Assembly: GCA_030533445.1 (NCBI GenBank)
Contig: CM060072.1
Location: 29,001,766-29,065,765 of the forward strand
Reading direction: 5' to 3'
DNA length: 64,000 nucleotides
From: Cyprinodon diabolis
Lineage: Eukaryota > Chordata > Actinopteri > Cyprinodontiformes > Cyprinodontidae
The position numbers and the translations under genes are program-made. The number at the start of each line of letters is the position of its first letter. The stretch's first letter is position 1. Shown one piece after another: positions 37,701 to 48,016 of this stretch. The notes under the pieces were generated by a model, which was given only the letters and a program-made list of their open reading frames with translations, searched no databases and was not told the origin of the DNA.

Positions 37701-40700
37701 AAATCTACCATTTCCAGTCCTAAAAATTCAAAAAGTTATCAAAAAAGCACTAAACCTGTGGTCCAGTGTTTCCCTGATTAAATTTCAAAAGCAGAAACGA
37801 AGAGAAGCAGACATTGTCATCACCTTTGCCAGCGATGGTGAGCTTTGTGATAACACATCCACATAAACTAAACTGTGAAACAATGTGCTGAGATGATAAT
37901 GCAAGGCTCTTTTGCAGACCATGGGGATGGGGCTCCTTTTGATGGAAATGGGGGTGTCCTGGCTCATGCCTACCTCCCTGGTTCAGGCATTGGAGGGGAT
38001 GTGCACTTTGATGCTGCAGAGAAATGGAGCTTGAACTCTACTGATGCAGCAGGTAAAAGAGAAATGAATATCCTGCAGGAGATTATTCATGTATTCAACA
38101 AAACCTTAACATAATTTTACTGGTTCGGAAACTGCATGACGTGTCACCCTCCTTCAGGTGTCAGCCTACATGTCATTGCAGCTCATGAGTTTGGTCATGC
38201 TCTGGGCCTCTCGCACTCATCGGATCCAGGATCCATCATGTACCCAGCATACAACTTTTCACCTGGTGTTGAGCTCCAGCTCTCCTTTGATGATGTGAAA
38301 AACATCCAACATCTCTATGGTAAGCATTCATTCCAAGGCACAGGCTTAAATATACATCAAATACTTAGAAATGCTCCCCATGCGCCACACAATGTCAGTC
38401 CACTGCTCTCCAAGGGGATGGGCTAAATGCAGAGAATTCCTTTCATTGCTCTGTAGTCGTGACAGTGCAATGACAATAAAAGCTGGGAACAAAACAACAA
38501 CTCATATGCGTCAACTCTTTAGGTCACATAGTGTGACATTAAGCTTATATAAGAATGCTAATAGAAAACAATTCAGTTCAGTTTTATATCGCCAATTAAC
38601 AACACATTTCATCTCAAGGCACTTTACAATTCATCCAGATCATTCAGTCAGATTGGTTCAAAGTTTTCTATCTAAGGAAAACCAGTTGATTGCATCGACT
38701 CATTGACTCTTCAGCAATCCCTCACACCAAGAATGCTTGCAGTGACAGTGGTGAGGAAAACTCCCTTTTAACAAGAAGAAACGTCCAGCAGAACCAGAAC
38801 CAGGCTCAGTGTGAGCGGCCATCTGCTGAGTCTGACTGGGGTTCATGGAGACAGAAGCAGACATAGAAAAAGAAACAGAGATACAAAAGGCAACAGTCAA
38901 CAAGCTTCACAGGCAGCCCCGTCCAGGAAACACACATCCAGCCTTTCACAGTCAGAGAAACAGGACTACACTGAAAAACAGGCCAAGCTCCAACATCTAA
39001 AAACAAAGGTGGCAGCAGCACAGCTGATGATTCTCTCCAGGATGAAGTCACAGTGAGACAGGAACAGACTAGATTAAGCTACAATGAGAAAAGCAGAAAG
39101 AGCCAAACATTAGAGATTCCAATTTTACTAAATTGAAATTATGCTTAAAACCATAACTTTTGCATCTCTACAATAAAGTGCATTTATTCTATGAAGATCA
39201 CACAGGAAACAAGGAAGTTATCTGTTCAGGCATAAAGTATGAGGAGGAAAGTATGCAAAAAGCTCCACTCTCCCACCCCAGACAACAGGTTAGGGGACCT
39301 CCATATTGATCCTGCCTTGTTGACTCTGCATCCACTGTTATCTGCTCTAAAATCAATCAGCAGACAAAGCAACTCTAATGTTTTTAATTGTTTTTAATAT
39401 TTTTTATATTTTCAATTCAACTCAGTTTATTTCAGCACCAATTCACAACACAAATCATCTCATGGCACTTTAAGGAGACAATTCAACTAGATCATCTAGT
39501 CAGATTTAACTTTAAATTTTGTTATTTTCATAATTTAATTTACTTTATTTTGTTTGTAGTACTTTGAGTCACTCTCTATTTTAAGTTCACAATATTTAAT
39601 TTATTATTATTATTGTTAATATACTTTTTGATAATCATAATTACCTCAATGTCCATGGATGAACCCGCCTCTTTCTTTTGCAGCTACTCTCAATCTAGAA
39701 GGGTTAGACTCATTTTAACTAACTAAACCACACTAAACCGGTTTGCATGTCTTAACAGAAAAAAAGGGCATGTTACTCCCTGTTTTATAGGGTTTTTATG
39801 TTTACTTCAAATGTTGTTTTTCTGTGGATTTTGTTCTTGTCCCTTTTTTTGTCTGGTTTGTAAAAGGTGTGCGCTTGAGCTATTTGCAGCACTTTTCACT
39901 GTGGTTTTCTAAACTGGAACTTAAAAATAAGCTGAACTTAAATCAGAATTTAATTTTGATTTTGTCAGACCCGACAGAATTCATCCAGAAGATCTTTGAA
40001 AATTTGGCCTGAATATTTTTTTTTTTTTTTTTTTTTGTCTATGGAAGAAGTGAAATCTGTCTTGTTAGTGATCTTCAAAGCAACTCTTTCTTCTCTGACA
40101 TTGCAGCAGCCTCCACACTGCTGATATCGGCCCATTAGCAGCATCTCTTGCTACTTTCTCATCTTTTATCTAATTTTATAGAAATATACAATATAGCTGT
40201 GGACTGTTTTTTTGTTTTTCCTTTAAGCAGTTTTTTTGTATTCTCTTTGAAAAATAATTACCTTAAGGCATCAGGTGATCAAATACCTTTAAAAACCTGA
40301 AGCTGGTCTTTATTTCAGGTTAATTAGAGTAATATGAAGACAAACCATTAATTACACAAAACTGTTAACTTAAAATATAGAGAATTACATTCCTCCCCAC
40401 CATAAATGTGCTCAGCTGTTAGAGTTGTCATTGCTTTTAGCGCAATAAATCATGTTGACAGAAACAACAGTAAAGACAGATGACAAAGAGGTGGTTTCTG
40501 TGCTTCCTTAATCCTGTGTTTATGTTTGCGTGTGTGAGGTGGGGAAGGTGGTGGCGGGGTGGTAATCATTATGACATCACTGACCGCTCTATGTCCAAGA
40601 GCACAACGCAACCTCTGCAGATTTCTACATTTGTAACACATTTGTAACGAGCTAACAGAACTTGCATCACTTCCTTGAGGCTTGCAAATCAAAAGAAACT

Positions 40701-43700
40701 GGTTTACAGGCTCCTGCTCCTGCCTGCGTTTCTGAATGTTAGAAATATTACAACAACCTTGTTCTGGTAGAAATAGCTTAGAATTAAACAAACTTTACTG
40801 TCGTTTTGTATACTACGAGTGTATACATTGCTTACAGCTTACAGTAGTGAAATGAACATTACTATTTATAAAGTGCAGCAGTGATCAGAATGTAAACAAT
40901 GTAGGAGAAAAGGAAACCAGTTTAAAAAAATAATGGTGAAAAAAGACATTGATATGGAAAGGTTTCAGTGCTTTGCAGTAAATAAATATGGTGCAAAATG
41001 CAGTAGAACATTGAGTTGAGTGTGATGCAGTTTAGAGTTTAACAGTTCAACAGTCTGATGGTGGTGGGGAAGAAGCTCTTGCAGAGTCTGCTTGACCTGC
41101 ATCGAATGCTGTGAAGCCTGTTTCCAGAGGGCAGCAGGGAGAACAGTCCATGGTGGGGGTGTCAGCGGTCATTGATGATGTTACCGGCTCGGGACATGTA
41201 GTGCTGGGATGAAATGTATTTTATGGAGGGAAGAGGAGCCCCAATGATCCTCTCTGCTCTCCTCACTTTCTTCCAGTCTGAGGCGCTTCAGCCTCCACAC
41301 CACACAGTGAGACAGCTGGTCGGAACGCTCTCTATGGTGCTTCTGTAGAAGGTGGTGAGGATGGGTGGGGGCAGGTGGACTCTCCTCATCCTCTGCAGGA
41401 AGTACATGCACTTCTGTGCCCTTTTGACCAGTGAGGTGGTGTTTACAGTCCAGGTGAGGGTGTCTGTGATGTGAACCCCCAGGAATTTGGTGCTGCTGAC
41501 CACCTCTACAGCTCAGCTGTTGATGACCAGGCTGGTTCTTCCTGAAGTACAAGATGATCTCCTTCATCTTCTCCACATTCAGGATCAGGCTATTATCTCC
41601 ACACCAGTCCACCAGCTGCTCCACTTCCTCTCTGTAAACCTGGTCATTGTCGTCTTTGATGAGGCCCATCAGAGAGGGGTGTCATTTGCAGACTTCACGA
41701 TGTGATTGGTGGGGAACGAAGCCCTGAGAGGAGCTACTGCAGAAACAAGATTTTCAAAGATTTTTCTCATTGCACATGTCTCTTTGACAGGTGTCAAGAG
41801 CAATAAAAGAACAATAAAGACAGGGATCACCTCCACCCTTCTTTACTTTGTGAAGGGCAGGGACAACATTTTAGGAGAAACAGTGAGCAGCATGTGGAGA
41901 AAAAACACTTAACTTCAGAAACAGAATTGCCTATTGTGTAAAAAAACAAACACAAAAACATGGAGTTCAACTGTTTCCACTACTGACAGCAAACAGAGTT
42001 ATGTTTGAACATTTAGATATATATATTTACATATATCAACTTAAAGATATGAAAAACAAGAGACAGGAACAGAATGTTATGAACATGCACTTAGCTTAAT
42101 AGCTAACTAAGCTATGTTTTCTTTAAAATAAGGGAAAAAAGAAGCAGCTTTTGGTTGTGTTATATGTTTGATACCAGCATAAAGTTTGTTATTTTCAGAT
42201 GATACATTTCCATCAATGATGTTAAAGGTTGGTTAACAATTATAACTTAATAATTTTGGTCAGAACAAACTAAAGTTTTTATTTTATTTTATTTTATTCA
42301 CTTAAGCAGATCATAAATCTGGTGTCATTTCCTCTTTGAAGTTAGAAGAAAATGAATAAAACAGATTATATTCACCAAAATATTTTCTATAGAATAACCC
42401 ACCCTGACTGCACTCAATCAGCAGCTGATGCTCAGAGTTATGAGTTCACCAATCAAGATAATCTAGCTCAGGTGTGCTAAAGTGCAGACGCTGAGGGCTT
42501 TTAGGTGCATCCCTTCTTCAACCTACCCTGAACTAAAGGAAAGCCCCCTCCCCATGTGTCGCTTGTTTGTCAGGATTGTATGGTTGCAGCCTAAAAACAA
42601 GACTTAGCATTTTTTTAGAATGTATCAAAACCAATATGTTCATAGGAGTCATAGTATTGCACAGTTCTAGTTTCATAATCCACTACATGAGGACTTTCCT
42701 TGTTTTTTTCCTTGTAGATGTCGGTTTCTAAATCAGAACATTGGTACCTGACAGCTTCACTAATAGTTTTCCAATTTTGTGGGAACTCATGTTTCAGAGT
42801 TCAGATTTGATAAGAATTTGTTGTTTGTGATCTTTTCTCTCCTTGCATCAGGTGTAAACTCCAAATTTTCTGCACTACTCTTGAAAAGGCCCCCCCCTAA
42901 AACCCCAGATAAATGTGATCCAGATCTGTCTTTTGACGCTGTCACTGAAATGCAACAGGAGTTGGTTTTTTTCAAGGACAGGTTAGTATGTTTGCTCCTT
43001 ATAAAACAATTGTTTTCTGCATTAAAGATTATTTCTTTACTCAGTGGGCTTTCTATCTTTGCAGATTCATGTGGCGCAAACATCCCAATTTTGTTGAAAC
43101 AAGGATCTCTCTCATCAGCAGCCTCTGGTCAGACTCTGTACCATCTCACCTGGATGCTGTGTATGAGAACTGGGAGAAGAACTTTCTTTTTTTTTTCAAA
43201 GGTAAGACAGGATGAATGAAAGTTTTACAGCTGAAGCGTTTATAAGTTTTGAATCATTAGGGTATTTTCTCTCAGGTGATCAGTACTGGAAACTACAGCA
43301 GTTAATTGTGCAGGAAGGGTTTCCCAGGAACATCTCAGAGCTGGGCTTTCCCTCCCGAATCAAGTCGGTGGATGCTGCTCTGCACTTCAGACGCCATCGT
43401 TACACTGTGTTCTTCACTGGCAGTGAATGCTGGAGGTATTTCACATCAGTGTCCTCTGGGTTCTAAATCATGCTGGAATGAAAGGGCAAATTATCATATA
43501 TTAGATATAGAAAATCTACATAATTGTGTTTCTCCTCAACTTTAAGGTATTTTTATAAATAGTTAATCAATTTCTGTTTGTGGATTATATATGATATTAT
43601 AAAACATCACTCAGATGACAAACATGTTCAAAACAGAAAGGTGTACTAGATTTAAAACCGTGCTTATTTTTATTTCGACCAAAAAGCCTCATAGGAATAC

Positions 43701-46359
43701 TGAGAGTAAATTATATACTGTATATATATATATATGTGTATATATATGTGTGTGTGTGTGTGTGTGTTTACATGTGTATTTATATAGATGGGTATATATA
43801 ACTATTGCACTGGGTATTAAATCGTAATTGCACATTATACATTTCACAAGTAACTGCCGTTGTAGTGTTGCATTGCAGAGTCCGGTTTCAGCAGGGATGA
43901 ATGACCTGCAATAGCACTCCTTTTAACAAACAGGGTGTAAAAGTCTTTCACTAAAAGAGCTGATCAGCTCCTCCACAGTCTTGTGCAAACGGTGGAAGGT
44001 GTTGTCCATGATGGATGTAAGCTTGGACAGCACCCTCCTCTCACCCACTTCCTCCACTGAATCCAGAGTAAAGCCTAGGACAGAAACGGCCTTTTGTTCA
44101 GTCTCTTTCTGTCCCGCTCTGTGGGCTGATGCCACCACAGAGTCATAGAGGTTTTTAAACAGGGGCCTACTCACTCCAAAGGATCTCAGCCTCCATTGGA
44201 GGTGTTAGTTTTTCTCTGTGGAAGCTTCACTTTGCACATAATTGGATCCAGGTGTTCCGCTTATGAAAGATGTGGTCATCTCTTTTTCATCGGTTTGTTG
44301 TTGCATTAGCCATTAGAAATATGACAATCTCTGTGATAGTGACTCAACCAGATGCTCTACTTCCTTTTCTGAGTTGATGAAATAAGAGCCAGATATTTTT
44401 CCCGTGTGACTGCTGAAGAGCAGATAGTTTATGTTCTGTTCCGTGAGAAGAACAGCTTGAATTTAATTTTCCGCTCAGAATAATCCTGTACCCACTGAAA
44501 TCTAAAAGCAAGAGACGTTTGTCACCAAAGATGCTGCTGTGTGTCACATTTAGGTACAACGAACATCTAGGTGTGATGGAGGGATCACCAGTGCTGATCG
44601 AGCAACAGTGGCCGGGAATCCCTTTCCCCGTAGATGCAGCTGCCTTCTATCAGGGTACCCATCTCTCATTGATTGTGTGTGTTAGAGGTTGCCTCGGATT
44701 ATTAACATTAAATCTGCACTGATTACATATGAGACATGCAGTCATTTTAACTGAACATCTTCATCTACAGAGCTTTGCCAAAAGAATTTATACAACTTCA
44801 TTTTTCCACATTTAGATGCTATGACATTCAAAGACATCAGGATATTTGGTTGGGATTTTTGTCACACATTCAGACTATTGAGAAGATAATCATCCATTGG
44901 ATAATAATAATAGTCCATGTATTTGTTACTTCAAGGCTGGACTATTATAATTCTTTACTATGAAGAAGTCCACAAGCTGTAGTCAAAAGCCTTCAGCTGA
45001 TCCAAAATGCTGCATCCTGAGTTCTGATGAAAATTTAAAAAAGAGATCATGTCTCTTCTATACTACCTTCTCTTCACTGGCTTCCTGTTAAATCTAGAAT
45101 TGAATTCTATTTAAAATCCTCCTTCTCACATATAAAGCCTTAAATGGCCAAGCTCCATCTGATATCAGAGATCTGATTGTTCCTTATGTTCCTTACAGAG
45201 CACTTCGCTCTCTGCAGGTTTACTAGTGGTTCCTAGAAAAGTAGAACGGGAGGCAGATCTTTTAGTTATCAGGCTCCTCTCCTGTGGAACCAACTACCAG
45301 TTTTAGTCCGTGAGGCAGACACCCTGTCTACTTTTAGGGTTAGGTTTAAAACTTTCCTTTTTGATAAAACTTATAGTAAGAGTGGCTAAGGTTATCCTGA
45401 GCTATCTCTATAGTTATGCTTCTATAGGCTTAGACTGCTGGAGAACATAGGGACCCCTTTTTCCTCATCCTGCTTAATTCTATCTCTATACTGTTACTCT
45501 GCAGAATCTGTAAGTTCATTCTCTAACGTTATGCTCTCTGCTTTTTCTCATAGTAGCTTCATCTGGTCTGTTCCTGTTTGGCTGTTACACCATCCTGGAG
45601 AGACAAATATCAGCTGTGCTGCTGCCATCAACAGCACAGCTGACTAACTGGATGTGCTCTCTTCATCCTCTGACATTGGAGTTGGCTCGAAGCTCGTCTG
45701 CCTGGCTGTGTGTTTTTAGTGTTGCCTTTTGTATCTCTGCTTCTGTCTCCTTGAACCCCAGCTCACTCTGAGCCTGGTTCTGCTGGATGTTTCTTTCTTT
45801 TCAAAGGGAGTTTTTCCTCTCCACTGTCACTACAAGCATGCTTAGTGTGAGGGATTGCCTTTGAGTCAATGAGTCGATGCAATCAACTGGTTTTCACCAT
45901 ACATAGAAAACTCTTTATAAATTTCACTGGATGATCTGGTGAGATGTATTGTGAATTGGTAGAAGGTCGCACACTGATCCTGGTTCTGCTGGAGATTTAT
46001 TCATGTTTAAAGTTGTCCACCTGGAAGACGAAACTAAACCCCAGTAGAAGTTTATTCTTTTAACAGGTTTGCTTCCAGCTGCCTCTGCATTTCATTCCAT
46101 CTCTGCTCTCATCAACTCTAACCAGCTTATCATGTCACAACCCATAGAAATTATTTGTTTATTGTCCTAATGTGTGAAAAAAAAGAAATGCATTTGAAAT
46201 CTCATTACTGACTGATGATTTTCTGCAGGTTTTGTTCACTTCTTCCAGGGAAACAAGCTCCATAAATACGACTTTTACCAGAACCGTGTGGTCTTTGTCG
46301 GCAACACTAATGATCTGATGGACTGCAAGATGGAAAAGAGCAATAAAGACAAACTCTAG
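28769..46359 (+). CDS. Divergent secreted matrix metalloproteinase (MMP20/27/8-like), ten exons
   Basis: Predicted secreted zinc endopeptidase of 496 aa. Exons: 28769-28897, 32856-33112, 37689-37837, 37918-38052, 38158-38319, 42852-42981, 43065-43201, 43276-43435, 44554-44654, 46229-46359 (TAG). All introns are GT-AG and phases match the collagenase/stromelysin pattern. Order: signal peptide (about residues 1-21), propeptide with cysteine switch PRCGLSD (consensus PRCGVPD), catalytic domain with structural zinc/calcium ligands ([23 protein letters not shown]) and active site [11 protein letters not shown] with Met-turn IMYP, short hinge, then a hemopexin domain bounded by Cys of PDKCD and LMDC. 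There are no fibronectin repeats, furin site or membrane anchor. An extra propeptide cysteine (32952-32954) is unusual. Sequence is far more divergent than the two collagenase-like genes downstream. It may be mmp20-like, mmp27-like or the teleost-only mmp30; I cannot decide. Confidence 0.88.
29700..30160 (-). mobile_element. Rex1-like LINE 3' fragment
   Basis: The reverse strand encodes [18 protein letters not shown] and FYSSIIESF, the end of a fish non-LTR retrotransposon ORF2. 3' UTR follows, ending near AGAATCAAGTTTATTGCCAA. It lies in intron 1 of the divergent MMP. Confidence 0.7.
30165..30725. mobile_element. Probable non-autonomous DNA transposon
   Basis: Relatively CpG-rich block with phrases such as CTGCTCACACTGCATGACTA, TCGCACGACTGGAAAATCG and CACAGTGCATGC near its two ends, as in Harbinger-type fish elements. 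It contains a small perfect hairpin, TCGGGAGAAAATC with its inverted copy at about 30534-30570. Termini are not firmly defined. Confidence 0.4.
30940..31410. mobile_element. Truncated common teleost interspersed repeat
   Basis: Starts ATAAAGGGAACACTCAAATA and runs through CACAAATTCAATCAATGGAA, GAGGCTCAGCATTGTGTGTG and GGGATCTCCTCCCAGAGCTG to GTTCTGCATTAGCAGGAACC. I recognise it as a widespread fish repeat but cannot assign a family. It is cut off by LINE sequence at about 31410. Confidence 0.6.
31415..32090 (-). mobile_element. LINE ORF2 fragment (linker upstream of reverse transcriptase)
   Basis: The reverse-strand frame 31579-31995 encodes [20 protein letters not shown] and [11 protein letters not shown], matching the segment between endonuclease and reverse transcriptase in Rex1/L2-like fish LINEs. 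The preserved 138-codon frame is only part of an ORF2. Confidence 0.75.
32203..32335 (+). repeat. Direct repeat copy 1 flanking MMP exon 2
   Basis: Shares GGAAAATAACTATTACT, TTCAATTTGAATAATT and GACTGGGACAGAAGAATGTG-type sequence with 33577-33703 at roughly 85% identity. The pair brackets exon 2 of the divergent MMP. Confidence 0.75.
33490..34066 (+). mobile_element. LINE ORF2 C-terminal fragment
   Basis: The forward strand encodes [38 protein letters not shown] and [14 protein letters not shown], the characteristic C-terminal end of a fish non-LTR retrotransposon. The 5' part at 33490-33540 is separated from the rest by the repeat at 33577-33703. The frame is broken at the end. Confidence 0.75.
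33577..33703 (+). repeat. Direct repeat copy 2 flanking MMP exon 2
   Basis: Second copy of the 32203-32335 sequence, here embedded in LINE sequence. Confidence 0.75.
34067..34190. repeat. GGGAGTCTCTGCTAAGACTC minisatellite
   Basis: Tandem, partly scrambled copies of GGGAGTCTCTGCTAAGACTC plus TTATAGAGTC at the end of the LINE fragment. Confidence 0.8.
34830..35480 (+). pseudogene. hAT-superfamily (ZMYM/DUF4371-like) transposase relic
   Basis: The forward frame 34822-35139 reads [31 protein letters not shown], then [20 protein letters not shown] and YLHCLAQ followed by a stop and LNLVLVDCC. This is the RNase-H-like core of hAT transposases, in which the usual phrase is D(E/A)xxDxS..EQLSxCxRY and xDGAxxMSG. 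The catalytic DGA stretch is altered to DGALVMSS. Stops and frameshifts indicate a dead element in intron 2 of the divergent MMP. A short LINE endonuclease-like piece (VDFNIHAD) lies just upstream at 34370-34410. Confidence 0.75.
35715..35890 (-). mobile_element. tRNA-derived SINE fragment
   Basis: Reverse complement of the TAGTGGTTAG-family SINE: AAGGGTCTTGCTAAGAGACT, box-B complement GGACTCGAGCTCAGAACCTC, then CTAACCTCTAGGTAGCCAC. Confidence 0.6.
36685..37035 (-). mobile_element. Rex1-like LINE 3' end
   Basis: Shares AGTGCAGCAGTGATCAGATG, CTGTCTGATGGTGGTGGGGA and GACCTGCATCGAA with 40800-41110, where it follows LINE ORF2 on the reverse strand. Contains a short (AT)n at 36869-36888. Confidence 0.7.
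37090..37240 (+). mobile_element. L2-like LINE 3'-UTR fragment, forward orientation
   Basis: Contains TCTGCCTGGCAGTGTGTTA, GTCTGCTTCTGTCTCCTTGA and ACCCCAGTCAACCTCAGCAG, the complement of the module seen at 38565-39125. Confidence 0.65.
38345..38500 (+). mobile_element. SINE 3' fragment
   Basis: GTCAGTCCACTGCTCTCCAA, GGGGATGGGCTAAATGCAGAG and GTGCAATGACAATAAAAGC match the 3' half of the SINE at 52608-53060. It sits just after exon 5 of the divergent MMP. Confidence 0.65.
38565..39125 (-). mobile_element. L2-like LINE 3' end, most complete 3'-UTR copy
   Basis: Contains the whole module from AATTCAGTTCAGTTTTATAT through ATCTCAAGGCACTTTACAAT, GGTTCAAAGTTTTCTATCTA and GAGACAGAAGCAGACATAG to CAGCACAGCTGATGATTCTC. 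The AATTCAGTTCAG end is the 3' tail of the LINE. It is 5'-truncated, as is usual for LINE insertions. Confidence 0.8.
39410..39515 (-). mobile_element. L2-like LINE 3' terminal fragment
   Basis: TTCAATTCAACTCAGTTTAT then AATTCACAACACAAATCATC and CTCATGGCACTTTAAGGAG, the terminal ~100 bp of the same module. Confidence 0.7.
40800..41760 (-). mobile_element. Rex1-like LINE, ORF2 C-terminal region plus 3' UTR
   Basis: The reverse strand encodes [20 protein letters not shown] (after the polymerase core), then, in a shifted frame, [19 protein letters not shown] and [22 protein letters not shown] sequence, followed by 3' UTR to about 40800. A frameshift between the two frames makes it a pseudogene. 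In intron 5 of the divergent MMP. Confidence 0.8.
43715..43785. repeat. (TA)n/(TG)n compound microsatellite
   Basis: Runs of TATA, TATATGTG and TGTGTG in an MMP intron. Confidence 0.85.
43800..44215 (-). mobile_element. LINE ORF2 C-terminal fragment
   Basis: The reverse strand encodes [40 protein letters not shown] and SFSERLLHP, the extreme C-terminus of Rex1-like ORF2, then 3' UTR with GATGAATGACCTGCAATAG. Confidence 0.75.
44905..45970 (+). mobile_element. L2-like LINE, ORF2 C-terminus and 3' UTR
   Basis: The forward strand resumes the frame seen at 15963-16187 ([14 protein letters not shown]), then ORF2 C-terminal sequence to about 45370, then the 3' UTR module ending near GATGAGATGTATTGTGAATTGG-like sequence. 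This copy ties the six isolated 3' modules in the window to a reverse-transcriptase-bearing LINE and sets their strand. Inserted in intron 9 of the divergent MMP. Frames are broken. Confidence 0.8.
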
Positions 46360-46488
46360 TGCTGAAATTGCCTAGTAATGACAGTGTTTACTGGGTATAT
46401 TAAATTAACTCTCTGCTGCAGTGATTGTTGCTGGGACTTCATAATGACTTCTCCTTGCTGTGCAGCCGTATTGAAAGAAAGGGGATTG

Positions 46489-46577
46489 GTGCTGTCAATC
46501 AAAGCTGTTTCCTTGTTTGATTAGTGCTGTCAATCAAAGCTGTTTCCTTGTTTGATTAGTGCTGTCAATTAAAGCTT
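46489..46577. repeat. 35-bp minisatellite, 2.5 copies, in MMP 3' UTR
   Basis: The unit GTGCTGTCAATCAAAGCTG plus TTTCCTTGTTTGATTA is repeated exactly twice (46489-46523, 46524-46558) and then partly. Confidence 0.9.
46568..46573 (+). promoter_or_regulatory. Candidate polyadenylation signal ATTAAA
   Basis: First plausible poly(A) signal after the TAG of the divergent MMP, about 210 bp downstream. It was formed by a T variant in the third minisatellite unit (CAATTAAAG versus CAATCAAAG). Confidence 0.35.
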
Positions 46578-46579
46578 CT

Positions 46580-47757
46580 GAAACATGTTTTCTGCCAGAG
46601 CTTTGTGTTGTAGACAAACTGATAAAGTAAAAAAGTATTGAGGCTTTAGAAAAGGGCATTTTTTTTTTTTTTTGCTTTTGTTTATTTTAAATTTTTAGAT
46701 TATTTACAAATTAAATATGATACATCAGAAGACCTTAATATCTGGTATGATTGTTTTATATTTGTGTTATTTAATATGCACATTTATTCAATCAGCATCT
46801 GTTACATTGTTGAAAATGTATTCTTTTCTGCACTGAGATAAAAAAGATGAGTTTTGTGTTAATACCATTTTTTTCCTATACCTTTAATCATTTCTCTTTT
46901 CATCCCTGTGGTAATTACATCAGTGTGAAGTATGGAATGCTTTCCTGGATATGAATATCGTGAGAAGCCTAAGCAGCATATGCAATTGCAGTTGTTGGTC
47001 AATGTATGTGCAGCTGAACATTTCTCATAAGAGCCTTTACTCTTCCTCCTAGTGTTGAAAGTTGTGCAGCTGTTGACAAAATGTAGCTTTCCATTCACAA
47101 AGCAGTATATAATAGGCCTAGATTAACACAAGTCTGTGAGGTGGAAACCATAAAACCAGCTGCTGACTCACAGAAGCTCCCTTTTAATAAGGAAAAAAAA
47201 CAAATAAGGTAATTTCCTTGAATTGTCGATCAAATGATCCAAGGTTAGTTTTCTCCAGTAATCAGCCAAACCAATCATTTCAGATCTGTAAACAAAGGGG
47301 CCACATTCTGCTGTCAAACTCTTGCTTTAAATGGCAGAATGATTCACTGACTTTGTTTGAAAATACGGCAACATCGTCTGCATAAAGAGTCACATTCATA
47401 CACTTCCAGTACACGAGAAAAGAGTCAGATCAAGTCAGTCAAATGTGTGTGAAGGTGAGCTTTCCTTATCATAGAGACAGTGAAACAAACTAAAAAATTA
47501 TTTTAATAACCAAGAAAATCCCTGGGATTGAAAAATACATCAGTTCACAAGAAAACACTTTGGTCAATAAATCAGATAAGCGTGAAAGAGGCACAGCGTA
47601 GCTGAAAGGTCGGCAAAGTGTTTCAGGAGTTTGACTTAAATGCTGTTTAGGGACGGACACTGAAAAATGAAATACTCTACAGAAAGAAAAAATATCCCTG
47701 GTGAATGAATAAATATTGAGGCAGCAATAAGGGTTTGAAGGAAATCCAAGTTTCCAG
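46580..47757. other. Intergenic, nothing recognised
   Basis: AT-rich DNA between the divergent MMP and the MITE at 47758. No exon supported. Confidence 0.4.
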
Positions 47758-48016
47758 TAGGCGTGTGCATTAGCTAGATTTGGTATGGATAATGATACAT
47801 GTGATTTGTCCTGATATATCTTGAAAAAATTAACAATGTATTGCCATTTTTATAATAATAAAGCTCTGGAAAACCACACAATATGTTGTTTTTGCTATTA
47901 TGTGCTGCCACCTATCTGCATTATCTGAGTTATACAAAAAGAAGGCAATGAAATGGATATTTGACTATAAACATTTTTTACATTCAGGATCGAATCAATT
48001 TTCTCTTGCACCCCTA
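47758..48016. mobile_element. MITE with TAGGCGTGTGCA/TGCACCCCTA ends
   Basis: Starts TAGGCGTGTGCATT and ends TTGCACCCCTA, imperfect inverted ends typical of a very common fish MITE that begins TAGGGGTGTGCA. AT-rich, non-coding interior. Confidence 0.6.

Noticed and set aside
28769..46359. Divergent MMP as an MMP2/MMP9 gelatinase, because of the extra propeptide Cys and [10 protein letters not shown] segment
   Set aside because: No fibronectin type II repeats between exons 4 and 5; exon structure is the ten-exon collagenase/stromelysin type.
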